Assembly: GCA_964567745.1 (NCBI GenBank)
Contig: CAZMNY010000007.1
Coordinates: 62,001 to 126,000 of the forward strand
Source of the DNA: CAZMNY01 sp964567745
Lineage (GTDB): Bacteria; Planctomycetota; Planctomycetia; Pirellulales; Pirellulaceae
Reading direction: 5' to 3'
DNA: 64,000 nt
A program made the position numbers and the translations under genes. The notes under the pieces are model-generated. The model did no database searches. It had not been told where the DNA came from and worked only from the letters and a program-made list of their open reading frames with translations. Below, piece after piece: positions 16,793 to 25,245 of this stretch. Position 1 is the stretch's first letter, and every line of letters starts with the position of its first letter.

Positions 16793-18829
16793 TTGGCCAA
16801 ACGAAAGCGAGTTGCGACAAGCCAGTCTGAGTCCAATGGCGCCCGCCGACGCAAACGAGCCACGGCCGAGTCGATGGCGGCCAAGCAGCGCGAGATCTCA
16901 GTCAGTGAGTTCTTCACCAAGAACAAACATCTGCTCGGCTTCGACAACCCTCGCAAATCTCTGCTCACGACAGTCAAGGAAGCCGTCGACAATTCGCTTG
17001 ACGCCTGCGAAGAAGGCGGCATCGTTCCCGAGATCTGGGTCCAGATCACCCCGAGCGGCGCGAATCGCGTGAAGGCCGAGATTCAAGACAACGGGCCCGG
17101 AATCGTCAAACGACAGATCCCGTTGATCTTCGGCAAATTGCTCTACGGATCCAAGTTCCACAGGTTGCGAATGAGTCGCGGCCAGCAGGGGATCGGCATC
17201 AGCGCCGCCGGCATGAACGGCTGGATCACGACCGGTCAACCGATCAAGGTCTTCTCCAAAGTATCGCCGCGAAAGAACGCACACTACTTCGAAATCCAAA
17301 TCGATACAAAGACGAACAAGCCGGTCATCAAGAACGGTAGAGGCGATGGGCTTGATATTGTGCCAGGTGAAAAAGGGCGCAAGCTGCTCAAGAAGAACAA
17401 CATCGCCTGGGAGGCCTTTTACGAGCCGGAAAAAGAAGGCGCGGCGCCCAAAGAGCTGCGCAGCGGAACTCGAGTCACCATCGAGTTAGCCAGCAAATAC
17501 TTTCGCGGCCGAGGTAGTGTGGAAGAGTATCTCGAGCAGACGGCGATCGCCAACCCGCACGTGACATTTCATTTTACAGACCCCGACGGCGGCAAGCGAA
17601 TCTACCGTCGCTCCACTCGCTCGCTTCCAGTCGAACCGAAGGAGATCAAACCTCACCCGTATGGTGTCGAGCTTGGCCGTTTGATCACGATGCTCAAAGA
17701 CGCGCAGACAATGACGCTGTCGCAGTTTTTCACGTCGTCATTTTCGCGAGTGAGTCCGGCGGTGGCCAGACGCATTTGCGAGGCTGCCAAGGTCACAACG
17801 CGGATGACGACGGGCCGAGTTGGGCGCGACGCGGCCGAGCGATTGTTTGAAGCGATCCAGCACACAAAGATTTCCGCGCCTTCGACCGATTGCATTTGCC
17901 CCATTGGCGAAGAGCTGATCCTCAAAGGGCTCCATCAAGTTGTGCCTGGCGAGTTCTACGTCGCGGCAACTCGCCCGCCCAATGTCTATCGAGGCAATCC
18001 GTTTCAGATCGAAGTCGGTCTGGTCTATGGCGGAGTCAGCACGGCTCAGAAGATCACGTTTGACGGCCTCCAACAATTGCTCGAAGAGAGCGACGCCAGA
18101 ACGTTGCGGCAATTCCTGATGAACACGTTTGTTGGCATTGGCCCGGAAGGCGCCGAGAAGATCATCAAAGAAGCCGGCTTTGGCACTCGCCAGTCCCCAA
18201 GCAAATTGAAAACGGCGGATCGGAAAAAGCTGCACGCGGCGATGCGAGGCGTCAATCTGAGCGAAGGCCAGTCGATGCAGATTTATCGCTACGCCAATCG
18301 AGTCCCGTTGCAGTTCAAACTGCGCGACTGCGCGATTACTCAAGCGGTTATGAACACGAACTGGCGCAGTTACGGACTGAGCCAATCGCGAGGCGCTCTG
18401 CCCAGCGGCCCGGTGACGCTGATGGTCCACATGGCCAGCGTTTGGGTCCCCTTCACCAGCGAATCGAAGGAAGCCGTCGCTTCATATCCCGAAATCGAAA
18501 AAGAGCTGCGACTCGGGCTTCAAGCCGTCGGCCGCAAACTCGGCATGTTCATGAGGCGGCGGAAAAAGGTCAGCGACGAGGGAGAGCGGCGAACGAAGTT
18601 TTTGCGTTACCTGGGCGAGGTCGCTACGGCGGTAAGTGAGATCAACGGCGCCAATAAGGAAAAACTGTACGGGGATTTGCTTCACGTCGCACAAAAGAAG
18701 ACCGCCGAAGCCGACACCAAACTCGATCGTCGCGGGAACAAACTCGCCGAGGGCTCGATGGACAGCCTGTTCGGCGACAACGTTTTGATCATTGAGCAGG
18801 ACACTGAGCACGAGAGCGAGGCGAGTTGA
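16793..18829 (+). CDS. top6B: DNA topoisomerase VI subunit B
   Basis: The ATPase/gate subunit of the type IIB topoisomerase, which with subunit A relaxes and decatenates DNA by double-strand passage. The GHKL ATP site is visible: 'VKEAVDNSLDACEEGG' (N box, Asn), 'IQDNGPGI' (G1) and 'SRGQQGIGISAAGM' (G2, ATP lid). The conserved transducer lysine region should lie near 'SGPVTLMVHMASVWVPFTSE'. Length (678 residues) is a little longer than archaeal subunits. I choose TTG 16793, eight bases after AAAGGAG; it gives 'AKRKR', matching the 'AKRKK' start of subunit A. An upstream TTG at 16763 is possible. The subunit A gene follows after 196 bases. Topo VI is mainly archaeal and plant, and patchy in bacteria. 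Confidence 0.95.
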   Translation: MAKRKRVATSQSESNGARRRKRATAESMAAKQREISVSEFFTKNKHLLGFDNPRKSLLTTVKEAVDNSLDACEEGGIVPEIWVQITPSGANRVKAEIQDNGPGIVKRQIPLIFGKLLYGSKFHRLRMSRGQQGIGISAAGMNGWITTGQPIKVFSKVSPRKNAHYFEIQIDTKTNKPVIKNGRGDGLDIVPGEKGRKLLKKNNIAWEAFYEPEKEGAAPKELRSGTRVTIELASKYFRGRGSVEEYLEQTAIANPHVTFHFTDPDGGKRIYRRSTRSLPVEPKEIKPHPYGVELGRLITMLKDAQTMTLSQFFTSSFSRVSPAVARRICEAAKVTTRMTTGRVGRDAAERLFEAIQHTKISAPSTDCICPIGEELILKGLHQVVPGEFYVAATRPPNVYRGNPFQIEVGLVYGGVSTAQKITFDGLQQLLEESDARTLRQFLMNTFVGIGPEGAEKIIKEAGFGTRQSPSKLKTADRKKLHAAMRGVNLSEGQSMQIYRYANRVPLQFKLRDCAITQAVMNTNWRSYGLSQSRGALPSGPVTLMVHMASVWVPFTSESKEAVASYPEIEKELRLGLQAVGRKLGMFMRRRKKVSDEGERRTKFLRYLGEVATAVSEINGANKEKLYGDLLHVAQKKTAEADTKLDRRGNKLAEGSMDSLFGDNVLIIEQDTEHESEAS

Positions 18830-18916
18830 TTGCGCGGTGCCTTGCAATGAGTGCAGAGTGAATGCCGAGTGACGGGCTTGTCCCGTGTGGTGAATCAGCT
18901 TCCTTGCTAATTCCAA

Positions 18917-18957
18917 AGTGCAAAACGTGAGACCCCAACGAGCTTGCTCGTTCGGTA
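18917..18957 (+). repeat. Family A fragment plus family B palindrome between top6B and top6A
   Basis: CCAAAGTGCAAAACGTGAG (family A-like) is followed by GACCCC and AACGAGCTTGCTCGTT (18937-18952) and CGGTAAA, the same order as at 33964-34024. It sits in the untranslated spacer of the topoisomerase VI gene pair. Confidence 0.75.
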
Positions 18958-19025
18958 AAACAGATTCTTCAGGTAAGCAGATTCTCAGCTAGACCGACAC
19001 GGACATAGCCCACTAGGAGTTTCGA

Positions 19026-20180
19026 GTGGCCAAGCGAAAGAAAGAAGTCGCAGCGAAACGGCCGGCCGCCGAAAAGGCGACGCCGACAAAGCAAGATCGC
19101 AAGACGCTCAAGTCGCTCAAGAACATGGCGGACAATGTCGCGGCGACAGCCAACCGCAAGCGAGCTCCCTACCTCGAAGTCCCCTCGCGCTCGCTCTCCA
19201 ACGTCAAGTTCAATCGCAGCAAGCGTTTGATCGAAATGGGATCGGGAAAGAACAAGCGCGAGCTCTTCAACCTGGCGCAAGCTCGGGCCTACATGCAGAC
19301 GATGCTTGTTGGCAGCGGATGCAAGAAGCTAATCGAGCAAGGCAAGACGACCAGCATTCGAGGGATGTACTATCTGCTCAAGCACACCATCGGCGGAACG
19401 AAAGAAGAGACGTTTGAGAGCCAGTCTGATTGCGACCCGATCATCGAAGACGTCGAGGTGACTCTTAACGCTTTGCGAGAAGAGCTGCATGTCTATGCTT
19501 CGAATCGAGGCAACATGGTCGGCAATCTTGTGCTTCGCGACAACGGCGACGAGATCGATTGCTCGCGAATGGGAAGCGGCGGATACGGCATTCCGTCGAT
19601 CGTGGAACCGGAGACGATGCAGTTTCTCAGTTGTGACGCCGATTTTGTCCTGCATGTCGAAAAAGACACTGTCTGGCGCCGATTCAATGAGGACAAGTTT
19701 TGGCGCGAGCACAATTGCATCTTGACTCACGGCGCCGGCCAGCCGCCGCGAGGCGTTCGCCGCTTGCTGCACCGTTTGCACAATGAACTTGAATTGCCGG
19801 TCTATTGCCTCTTGGATAACGACCCTTGGGGATACTACATTTACAGCGTGTTGAAACAGGGTTCGATTAACTTGGCTTACGAATCCAAACGGATGGCGAT
19901 TCCCGACGCCAAGTATATTGGCTTGAGGAGCATTGACTACGAGCGTTGCGAGCTGACGCCGAGCGTCACGATCAAGCTGAAAGACAGCGACATCAAGCGG
20001 GCCAATCAAATCGCAAATTACCCTTGGTTCGAACGCAAGAAGGCATGGCAAAAAGAGATCGCCATGATGCTCAAGAACGGATTCAAGCTGGAAGTCGAAG
20101 CACTGATCAGTAAAGACATCAGTTACGTCACCGAAGTGTACGTTCCCGCTCGATTGGCTGCCGGCGACTATCTCGACTAG
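19026..20180 (+). CDS. top6A: DNA topoisomerase VI subunit A (Spo11-like)
   Basis: The DNA-cleaving subunit. The CAP/5Y domain holds the catalytic tyrosine in 'SIRGMYYLLKHT' (Tyr115/116). The Toprim domain shows its acidic residues in 'LHVEKDTVWRRF' (Glu) and 'CLLDNDPWGYYIY' (DxD), which bind magnesium. 'THGAGQPPRGVRRLLHRL' is also family-typical. The N-terminal 45 residues are a Lys/Ala-rich extension like that of the B subunit. The start is a GTG (AGGAG upstream at 19015-19019). At 384 residues it is close to the family's usual length. It forms an A2B2 complex with the upstream gene product. Confidence 0.95.
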   Translation: MAKRKKEVAAKRPAAEKATPTKQDRKTLKSLKNMADNVAATANRKRAPYLEVPSRSLSNVKFNRSKRLIEMGSGKNKRELFNLAQARAYMQTMLVGSGCKKLIEQGKTTSIRGMYYLLKHTIGGTKEETFESQSDCDPIIEDVEVTLNALREELHVYASNRGNMVGNLVLRDNGDEIDCSRMGSGGYGIPSIVEPETMQFLSCDADFVLHVEKDTVWRRFNEDKFWREHNCILTHGAGQPPRGVRRLLHRLHNELELPVYCLLDNDPWGYYIYSVLKQGSINLAYESKRMAIPDAKYIGLRSIDYERCELTPSVTIKLKDSDIKRANQIANYPWFERKKAWQKEIAMMLKNGFKLEVEALISKDISYVTEVYVPARLAAGDYLD

Positions 20181-20220
20181 TCATCGTCAGCATTGCTGTT
20201 CTCGAAGGTCAGGAGTTTCC

Positions 20221-20658
20221 TTGAAAAACTACAGCCACCCACTGCTGGCCGACTTTCCGGTCGTTCTGAGAATCCCCGTTCAGTGGGGAGATCAAGATGC
20301 GATTGGCCATGTGAACAACGTCATTTCGCTGCGTTGGTACGAGTCGGCTCGAATCGCCTATTTCGAAACGATCGGAATCGGAACGGGCCACACCGGCTCG
20401 GGTAGCGGCATCATTCTCGCGGCCAGCCAATGCAACTACCGTGTGCAAATCGGCTATCCCGACAGCGTCTTCGTCGGCACTCGCGTCTCCCGAATCGGCA
20501 ACACCAGCTTGACCTTCGAAACTCGAATCGTCAGCGAAGTTCAAAACCTGGTTGCGGTTGAAGGCGACTCGGTTGTCGTGATGTTCAACTACGACGAGCA
20601 GCGCAAGGAACCGGTTTCGGACGAGCTGAAAGCGGCAATCGAGCAGCTGCAGTCCTAG
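20221..20658 (+). CDS. Acyl-CoA thioesterase, hot-dog fold (4HBT/YbgC-like)
   Basis: A 145-residue single hot-dog domain. 'IPVQWGDQDAIGHVNNVISLRWYESAR' region: the W-x-D-x-D-x-x-x-H-V-N pattern with the catalytic Asp and the helix start is diagnostic of the YbgC/FadM-like 4HBT group. These hydrolyse acyl-CoA or acyl-ACP thioesters in the cytoplasm; chain preference is unknown. The start is a TTG at 20221 with AGGAG about seven bases upstream. It is 40 bases after top6A on the same strand, so could be in its transcript. Confidence 0.88.
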   Translation: MKNYSHPLLADFPVVLRIPVQWGDQDAIGHVNNVISLRWYESARIAYFETIGIGTGHTGSGSGIILAASQCNYRVQIGYPDSVFVGTRVSRIGNTSLTFETRIVSEVQNLVAVEGDSVVVMFNYDEQRKEPVSDELKAAIEQLQS

Positions 20659-20685
20659 TTTCCGTTCGCGCTGCGAAAATAGCGC

Positions 20686-20709
20686 CACTTTCGCGGAGCG
20701 AAAGGCGAC
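20686..20709 (+). repeat. Family E dispersed repeat
   Basis: CGCGGAGCGAAAGGCGAC preceded by CACTTT, matching 33858-33880 in the same orientation and 32944-32966 inverted. A partial second copy (TGCGGAGCGAATGGTGAC) follows at about 20725. Confidence 0.6.
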
Positions 20710-20790
20710 ATGACGCGCCGCTCTTGCGGAGCGAATGGTGACACTTCGAAGGGAAAGACTGACACACTTTTTACCTATTGGAGAAGAGCT

Positions 20791-21285
20791 GTGAGCACGG
20801 TTGAATTTGCGAAGACGGCAATCACGATGAGCACGCAGTGGATGATGGGCATGTTTGAGGACATGAAAGACGAGCCGATGTTGGCACCCGTTCCAGGCGG
20901 CAACCACACGATGTGGTGCGTGGGGCATCTTGCCTATAGCGAAGGCAATTTGATTAACGGATTCGTCGGCGGCGAAGAAAATCCGCTGGCGCAGTGGAGC
21001 GGCATTTTCGGACAGGGTACGACGCCCTCTGACGACACGTCCGTCTACCCTCCCTACGAAGAAGTGCTAGGCAAGATGAAAGAGATTCGTGAGAGCACGA
21101 TGGCGCTGCTCGAAACGATGACGGATGAAGATCTCGCCAGCCCGAGCCACGCTTCGGAAGAAATGGCAGGGTTCTTCGGAACCAAAGGACAGTGTTTCGC
21201 GGCATTGCCGATGCACTTCACATTCCATGGCGGCCAAGTCGCCGACGCTCGTCGAGCCGCCGGTCGGACTCCGTTGATGGGTTGA
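20791..21285 (+). CDS. DinB family protein
   Basis: A four-helix-bundle DinB/YfiT-like protein of 164 residues. The three metal-ligand histidines of the family can be placed in 'GGNHTMWCVGHLAYSE' and 'MHFTFHGGQVADARRAAGR'. Members are putative thiol-dependent S-transferases or metal-dependent hydrolases; no substrate is evident. I chose GTG 20791 because GGAGAAG precedes it by a good distance and the homology begins at once; the upstream in-frame codons run through a family E repeat. It may follow the thioesterase in one transcript. Confidence 0.85.
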   Translation: MSTVEFAKTAITMSTQWMMGMFEDMKDEPMLAPVPGGNHTMWCVGHLAYSEGNLINGFVGGEENPLAQWSGIFGQGTTPSDDTSVYPPYEEVLGKMKEIRESTMALLETMTDEDLASPSHASEEMAGFFGTKGQCFAALPMHFTFHGGQVADARRAAGRTPLMG

Positions 21286-21339
21286 GCCTGGTCTTGCGCC
21301 AACAGGACGATTTCGAATGTGCGGTGAACCGAGCCAAGG

Positions 21340-22698
21340 CTATCGTTTTGGCTCTTTGCGAAACGACTCGAACCTGGGTTGCGGAGTGATGTTTTGCTCG
21401 ACGTCTTCTTGCCATGCCTTCACCGCGTCGACCATCTTCTGAACTCGACGCGGTTGGGCGCTGGCGAGATTCGATTTTTCCCCCAAGTCGCTGGACAGAT
21501 CGAACAAAGCTGGGCCGCCCGTCAAACCCTTGGCGCGGGTGACCAGTTTCCACTCGCCGTCCCGCATTGCCACGCTTGAACCGTGCTGCCAAAACAACTG
21601 GCGGCGACCGATCGATTCTTGCTCGAGCATGTGAGAGGCCAAACTCACGCCATCGAACGGCCGATCTGCTTTCACGTCGTCGCTTGCTCCAGCCAACTCC
21701 AACATCGTCGGCATCAAATCCAGACTGATACATAGCTGCTCGCTAACCGATCCTGGACGAATTTTGCCCGGCCACATGGCGATGGCGGGTACGCGATGGC
21801 CGCCTTCCCAAACCGAACCCTTCTTGCCGCGCAGCGGCGCGCAACTCATATGCGCGGCGCCTCCGTTGTCGGAAAAGAAAACGATCAGAGTCTTCTTGGA
21901 AATCCCGTTGCGTTCAACCGCATCGATGACCGCGCCGATACTCTCGTCAAGCGACTTCAGCATCTGGCGGACCGTCTCCTTCTTCGCCGCCGCGCTCACC
22001 TTGACTCTCTGCTTATTCGGGCCGCGAATCGCGGGGCTCTGCGGCCCTTGTATCGGTGAATGCACGGCGCCATGCGGCAAGTAGAGACAGAAAGGCCTGT
22101 CTTTGTACCGGTCAATGAAGTTGACGGCATTTTCTGTGATCAATTCGGTCAGATAGCCCTCCTCGCGAACTCGCTTCTCGCCGTGCCACCAGTCGTGCGT
22201 CTCCATGCGATCGTAGTGCGAGATGTAGTCGATGTTCCCGCTGACGAACCCGCGAAACTCATCGAACCCGTGGCGGAGCGGGTTGTAGTCGGTCACGTAT
22301 CCCAAATGCCACTTGCCAAACATGCCGGTTCGGTACCCTCGCTTGCGAAGCAGTCCCGCAAAGGTCACTTCCGATGTCTGCAGGCCGCGATGATGGTCGG
22401 CATTTTTCGGATCCGCGTTCACCACGCCCGGCACCCCGGCCCGCTGTTGATACCGCCCCGTCATGAGACCCGCGCGAGTCGGACTGCAAACGGCGCCGGA
22501 GGAATGAAAGTCGACGAACTTCAGCCCCGCTTTCGCCATCCGCTCCATATTCGGTGTCTCGATCCAACCTCGATAAACGCTCGAATCGCCGTACCCCATA
22601 TCGTCCGCCATGATCACGATAATGTTCGGCTTCGATTCGGCCGACGCGTTTCCAATCGCACAAACACTGAAAACAAAAAGTACGGCATGAAGTTTCAT
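21340..22698 (-). CDS. Sulfatase (arylsulfatase A-like)
   Basis: A 452-residue exported sulfatase. The signal peptide MKLHAVLFVFSVCAIGNASA is followed by 'NIIVIMADDMGYGDSS' (metal-binding Asp pair). The formylglycine motif is CSPTR with Cys at residue 71, followed by 'AGLMTGRYQQRAG', and 'GKWHLG' and 'VFFSDNGG' are the other standard blocks. It should cleave sulfate esters outside the cytoplasm after activation by a formylglycine-generating enzyme, which is not in this window. ATG 22698 is preferred, as it begins the signal peptide; the ORF could start four codons upstream. It is unlinked to the other two sulfatases. Confidence 0.95.
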   Translation of the reverse strand: MKLHAVLFVFSVCAIGNASAESKPNIIVIMADDMGYGDSSVYRGWIETPNMERMAKAGLKFVDFHSSGAVCSPTRAGLMTGRYQQRAGVPGVVNADPKNADHHRGLQTSEVTFAGLLRKRGYRTGMFGKWHLGYVTDYNPLRHGFDEFRGFVSGNIDYISHYDRMETHDWWHGEKRVREEGYLTELITENAVNFIDRYKDRPFCLYLPHGAVHSPIQGPQSPAIRGPNKQRVKVSAAAKKETVRQMLKSLDESIGAVIDAVERNGISKKTLIVFFSDNGGAAHMSCAPLRGKKGSVWEGGHRVPAIAMWPGKIRPGSVSEQLCISLDLMPTMLELAGASDDVKADRPFDGVSLASHMLEQESIGRRQLFWQHGSSVAMRDGEWKLVTRAKGLTGGPALFDLSSDLGEKSNLASAQPRRVQKMVDAVKAWQEDVEQNITPQPRFESFRKEPKR

Positions 22699-22905
22699 CG
22701 TGTTGTCCAAGTTGCGCTCAGGTCAAAGGGCTCAGGTTCGTAGATCGTCTCAACAAGTATAGCTACGCGGCAAAAGCGCCGCTGGCTGTCGTGGAGGCCG
22801 AGCGACGGCGAAACGAAAGGGATTCAACCCAACCACATGAATCGCACTAACTACCCCCGTTGCAAACAGGACGTCATAGAAGGGTTTGGGAGAAGCCGAT
22901 CGCGC

Positions 22906-23070
22906 CAGTGCAAAGTGGGGAGTGCAAAATGACAAACCTCAACGAGCAAGCCGATGTAAGACTCGAACGAGCTCTCAACGCCTCCCGAGACCACCCGCGC
23001 CGACGCGCGCACCTGTTGGCCGAAGGCCTACCTCAACGTAGCCTCCGGGTAACGCCCTTATAGATTACCC
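22906..23070 (+). repeat. Repeat cluster: family A, degenerate family B, family C
   Basis: Family A (22906-22930, GTGCAAAGTGGGGAGTGCAA) is followed by CTCAACGAGCAAG (degenerate B half) and family C (23009-23070, TTGGCCGAAGGCC, then CCTCAACGTAGC, then a GGGTAA/TTACCC inverted pair). This occupies the ~630-base gap between the sulfatase and the permease fusion. Confidence 0.65.
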
Positions 23071-23110
23071 CTGCGGCATCCTCACATGCGTTTGGAAAAC
23101 GAGGACTGCA

Positions 23111-23236
23111 TACGACCCAGCTGCCTACCTCGAGACAATTAAGCGAAAAAACCCAGACATCATCGCCTTCTTGAAACCTACAAATGGAAACGTCCAAAAT
23201 GCCCAAAAACCACTTGTCAAAACCTCAGATGTCTAG
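23111..23236 (+). pseudogene. Possible gene remnant, A-rich ORF tail
   Basis: An in-frame stretch ending in TAG at 23234-23236 reads 'AAYLETIKRKNPDIIAFLKP' and on to 'TNGNVQNAQKPLVKTSDV'. It looks protein-like, but its base composition is much more A-rich than the surroundings and no start or ribosome site is evident. It could be the tail of a lost, horizontally acquired gene, or chance. Confidence 0.3.
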
Positions 23237-23249
23237 GATTTCCGTGCAG

Positions 23250-23293
23250 GGTTAGCTCATGAACCTGATTTACCGAACGAGCAAGCGGCTTGT
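23250..23293. repeat. Degenerate family B repeat
   Basis: GGTTAGCTCATGAACCTGAT, TTACCG and then AACGAGCAAGCGGCTTGTT (23275-23293). The left flank resembles that of the copies near 14968 and 15299 (GTTAGCGTTGA...TCACCG), so the full unit is longer than the palindrome. Confidence 0.5.
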
Positions 23294-23331
23294 TGGCGTT
23301 TAGGCGTGACGCATGATTCGTGTTGCTCAGA

Positions 23332-25245
23332 CTACTGACCCGGCTGAACGAACGACGCAATCAGATCGCGAAACGACTCCAACTCGGGCGTTTCCATTTC
23401 GGGGACCTTTCCCATGTCGTCGTAGCGTCTGAGGCGGATCGCGGCATCAAAATGAGGATGCGATTCGAATTGCTCGGCTTCTTCATCACCCATCGGTCCG
23501 CCTTGCAGACTGAGACTCAGCTTCGATGCCCCCGACAGGCCATCTTGGTAGGTTTCGTGCTTCCAACAGAGATAGCGTTTCGCCGCTGCGTGCAAGCGAA
23601 TCGGCTCGACTACCTCTGGTGAAAAAATGCCGGCCAGCGCGTCGGCGCCCAATTCCTCGTGCCGCGTATCCGTGCCCTGCTCCGCTATATCTTCGCCGAG
23701 ATCATGAAGCAGATGGCCATAGTCGTGAAGCAGGCAAGCCAATACGAGCTCCGGTGGTTCGCCGTGCTGACTTGCAAACGTCGCCGTTTGTAACGCGTGC
23801 TTTAGCTCCGACACGTTCTCGCCATAGTGGCGTTGGCCGCGCCGTTCGAACTTGTCGATAATGTCTGCCGTAACGGTGTGGGCTCGATTCGGCAACAACA
23901 GAGCGAAGACAACGCCAAACGCTACGACGGTGAGGCTGCTCAAGGCGGCGATCGTGTACGCGCGGTTTTCAATAGCCCAAGAGATGCCCGAGTAGAGCAT
24001 GAAGGCGCACAGCAGCGCGAACAGAATCGGGATTAGTGGATACATTGGCGTTCGAAATGGCGCCTTCTCGTCGGGCGTTCGATTGCGCAAACGGAACAGG
24101 CCGATAGCGACGAGGAGAGCAAAGGCCCAATAGACGGGCGTTGTGAAAATCAACAGCTGTTCGAACCCGTTGCTGCTCCAACCGAGTCCTATGATCAGCG
24201 CGAGCGTCATGGCGCATTGAGCTAGTAACGAGGCGACGGGCGCGTCGAACCGGAGACTCCAACCGCCGAGCGTTTTCAGGGAGGGGTTCGATGCACCAAC
24301 GGCGTAGAAGATCCGCGAGCCGGTCATCAAGGTCGCATTGACTGTGCCCAAACATGAGATGCCGACAAGCAAGCTGACGATCTGCCCGCCCCAACCAGGC
24401 GACCAGAGCTCCATTGCATCAATGGCCACGGCGTCCGATGACGACACGCCTTTGTACCCAAGCGCGTGGAAGAACGCCGCATTGGCGCAGAGGTAAATCA
24501 GCATCACGGCGAGCGATCCGAGCACGAGCGACCGAAGCAGATTCTTCCGAGGCTGCTTTACTTCCGCAGCCACGTTGACCATGTCGGCGCAACCGCCATA
24601 AGCGAACATCGCCATTAGGATCGCGAATTGGACGCTTTCTCGACTTGGCGACGACGCCACGAGCTCAGCCGGCGCCGCCGCGGGGGCGCGAGTGAGCGTG
24701 AACAGGATCGCGCTGATGCACAACAAGCCGAATACTTTGAGAACGGTTAATACGTTCTGCGTTGTCTTACCCGTACGAACTCCGGCCAAGTTGACCAATG
24801 TGAGGGCGATCAGGGACGCTGAAGCGTAGGCGATCGAATCGAGCTTGACGTCGTCTGAGATCCCAAAGACTGTGGTCAAGCCGAGCGGCCAGACGTTGCC
24901 GATGTAGTTGGCGAATACAAACGCCATCATGCCAATGTTGCCAGGACGGATAATCCAAAACTCGCACCAAGCGAATAGGTTGCCCAGCCGAGGATGGTAA
25001 GCTTCGCGAAGGTAGACATAGTCGCCGCCTGAGCGCGGGAAGCTAGTCGACAATTCGGCGTAGCAAAGTGCCGAGACAAGTCCGATCATGCCGCAAAAAA
25101 TCCAGACCGCCATGGTCCCCGTTACGCTGCCTGAACCATCCGCGACTGTTGGCGCCGTCTGGTACAGGCCAGCGCCTACAATGACGCCGACGATGATGCA
25201 GGTGGTGTCGAACAGAGTCAGTTGACGCGTCGGCTGGTGGACCAT
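23332..25245 (-). CDS. APC-superfamily amino-acid permease fused to PhnZ/Phn-HD-type HD oxygenase domain
   Basis: One uninterrupted frame of 637 residues. Residues of about 1-450 are a 12-helix APC/LAT-type permease: 'IIVGVIVGAGLYQTAP' is the helix 1 substrate-binding loop and 'AELSTSFPRSGGDYVYLREA' the helix 2-3 block. From about residue 460 a cytoplasmic HD domain begins, with 'HYGENVSELKHALQTA', 'LLHDYGHLLHD', 'TRHEELGADAL', 'RLHAAAKRYLC', 'SLSLQGGPM' and 'RRYDDMGK'. These match the HD proteins of phosphonate operons (PhnZ/TmpB-like mixed-valence diiron oxygenases). All six ligand positions are filled: His483, His507, Asp508, His529, His552 and Asp609/610. The family splits 1-hydroxy-aminophosphonates into phosphate and an amino acid. 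A coupled uptake and C-P cleavage role is my inference; no PhnY-like partner is in the window. Start ATG 25245 (TTG 25260 possible). Confidence 0.82.
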   Translation of the reverse strand: MVHQPTRQLTLFDTTCIIVGVIVGAGLYQTAPTVADGSGSVTGTMAVWIFCGMIGLVSALCYAELSTSFPRSGGDYVYLREAYHPRLGNLFAWCEFWIIRPGNIGMMAFVFANYIGNVWPLGLTTVFGISDDVKLDSIAYASASLIALTLVNLAGVRTGKTTQNVLTVLKVFGLLCISAILFTLTRAPAAAPAELVASSPSRESVQFAILMAMFAYGGCADMVNVAAEVKQPRKNLLRSLVLGSLAVMLIYLCANAAFFHALGYKGVSSSDAVAIDAMELWSPGWGGQIVSLLVGISCLGTVNATLMTGSRIFYAVGASNPSLKTLGGWSLRFDAPVASLLAQCAMTLALIIGLGWSSNGFEQLLIFTTPVYWAFALLVAIGLFRLRNRTPDEKAPFRTPMYPLIPILFALLCAFMLYSGISWAIENRAYTIAALSSLTVVAFGVVFALLLPNRAHTVTADIIDKFERRGQRHYGENVSELKHALQTATFASQHGEPPELVLACLLHDYGHLLHDLGEDIAEQGTDTRHEELGADALAGIFSPEVVEPIRLHAAAKRYLCWKHETYQDGLSGASKLSLSLQGGPMGDEEAEQFESHPHFDAAIRLRRYDDMGKVPEMETPELESFRDLIASFVQPGQ

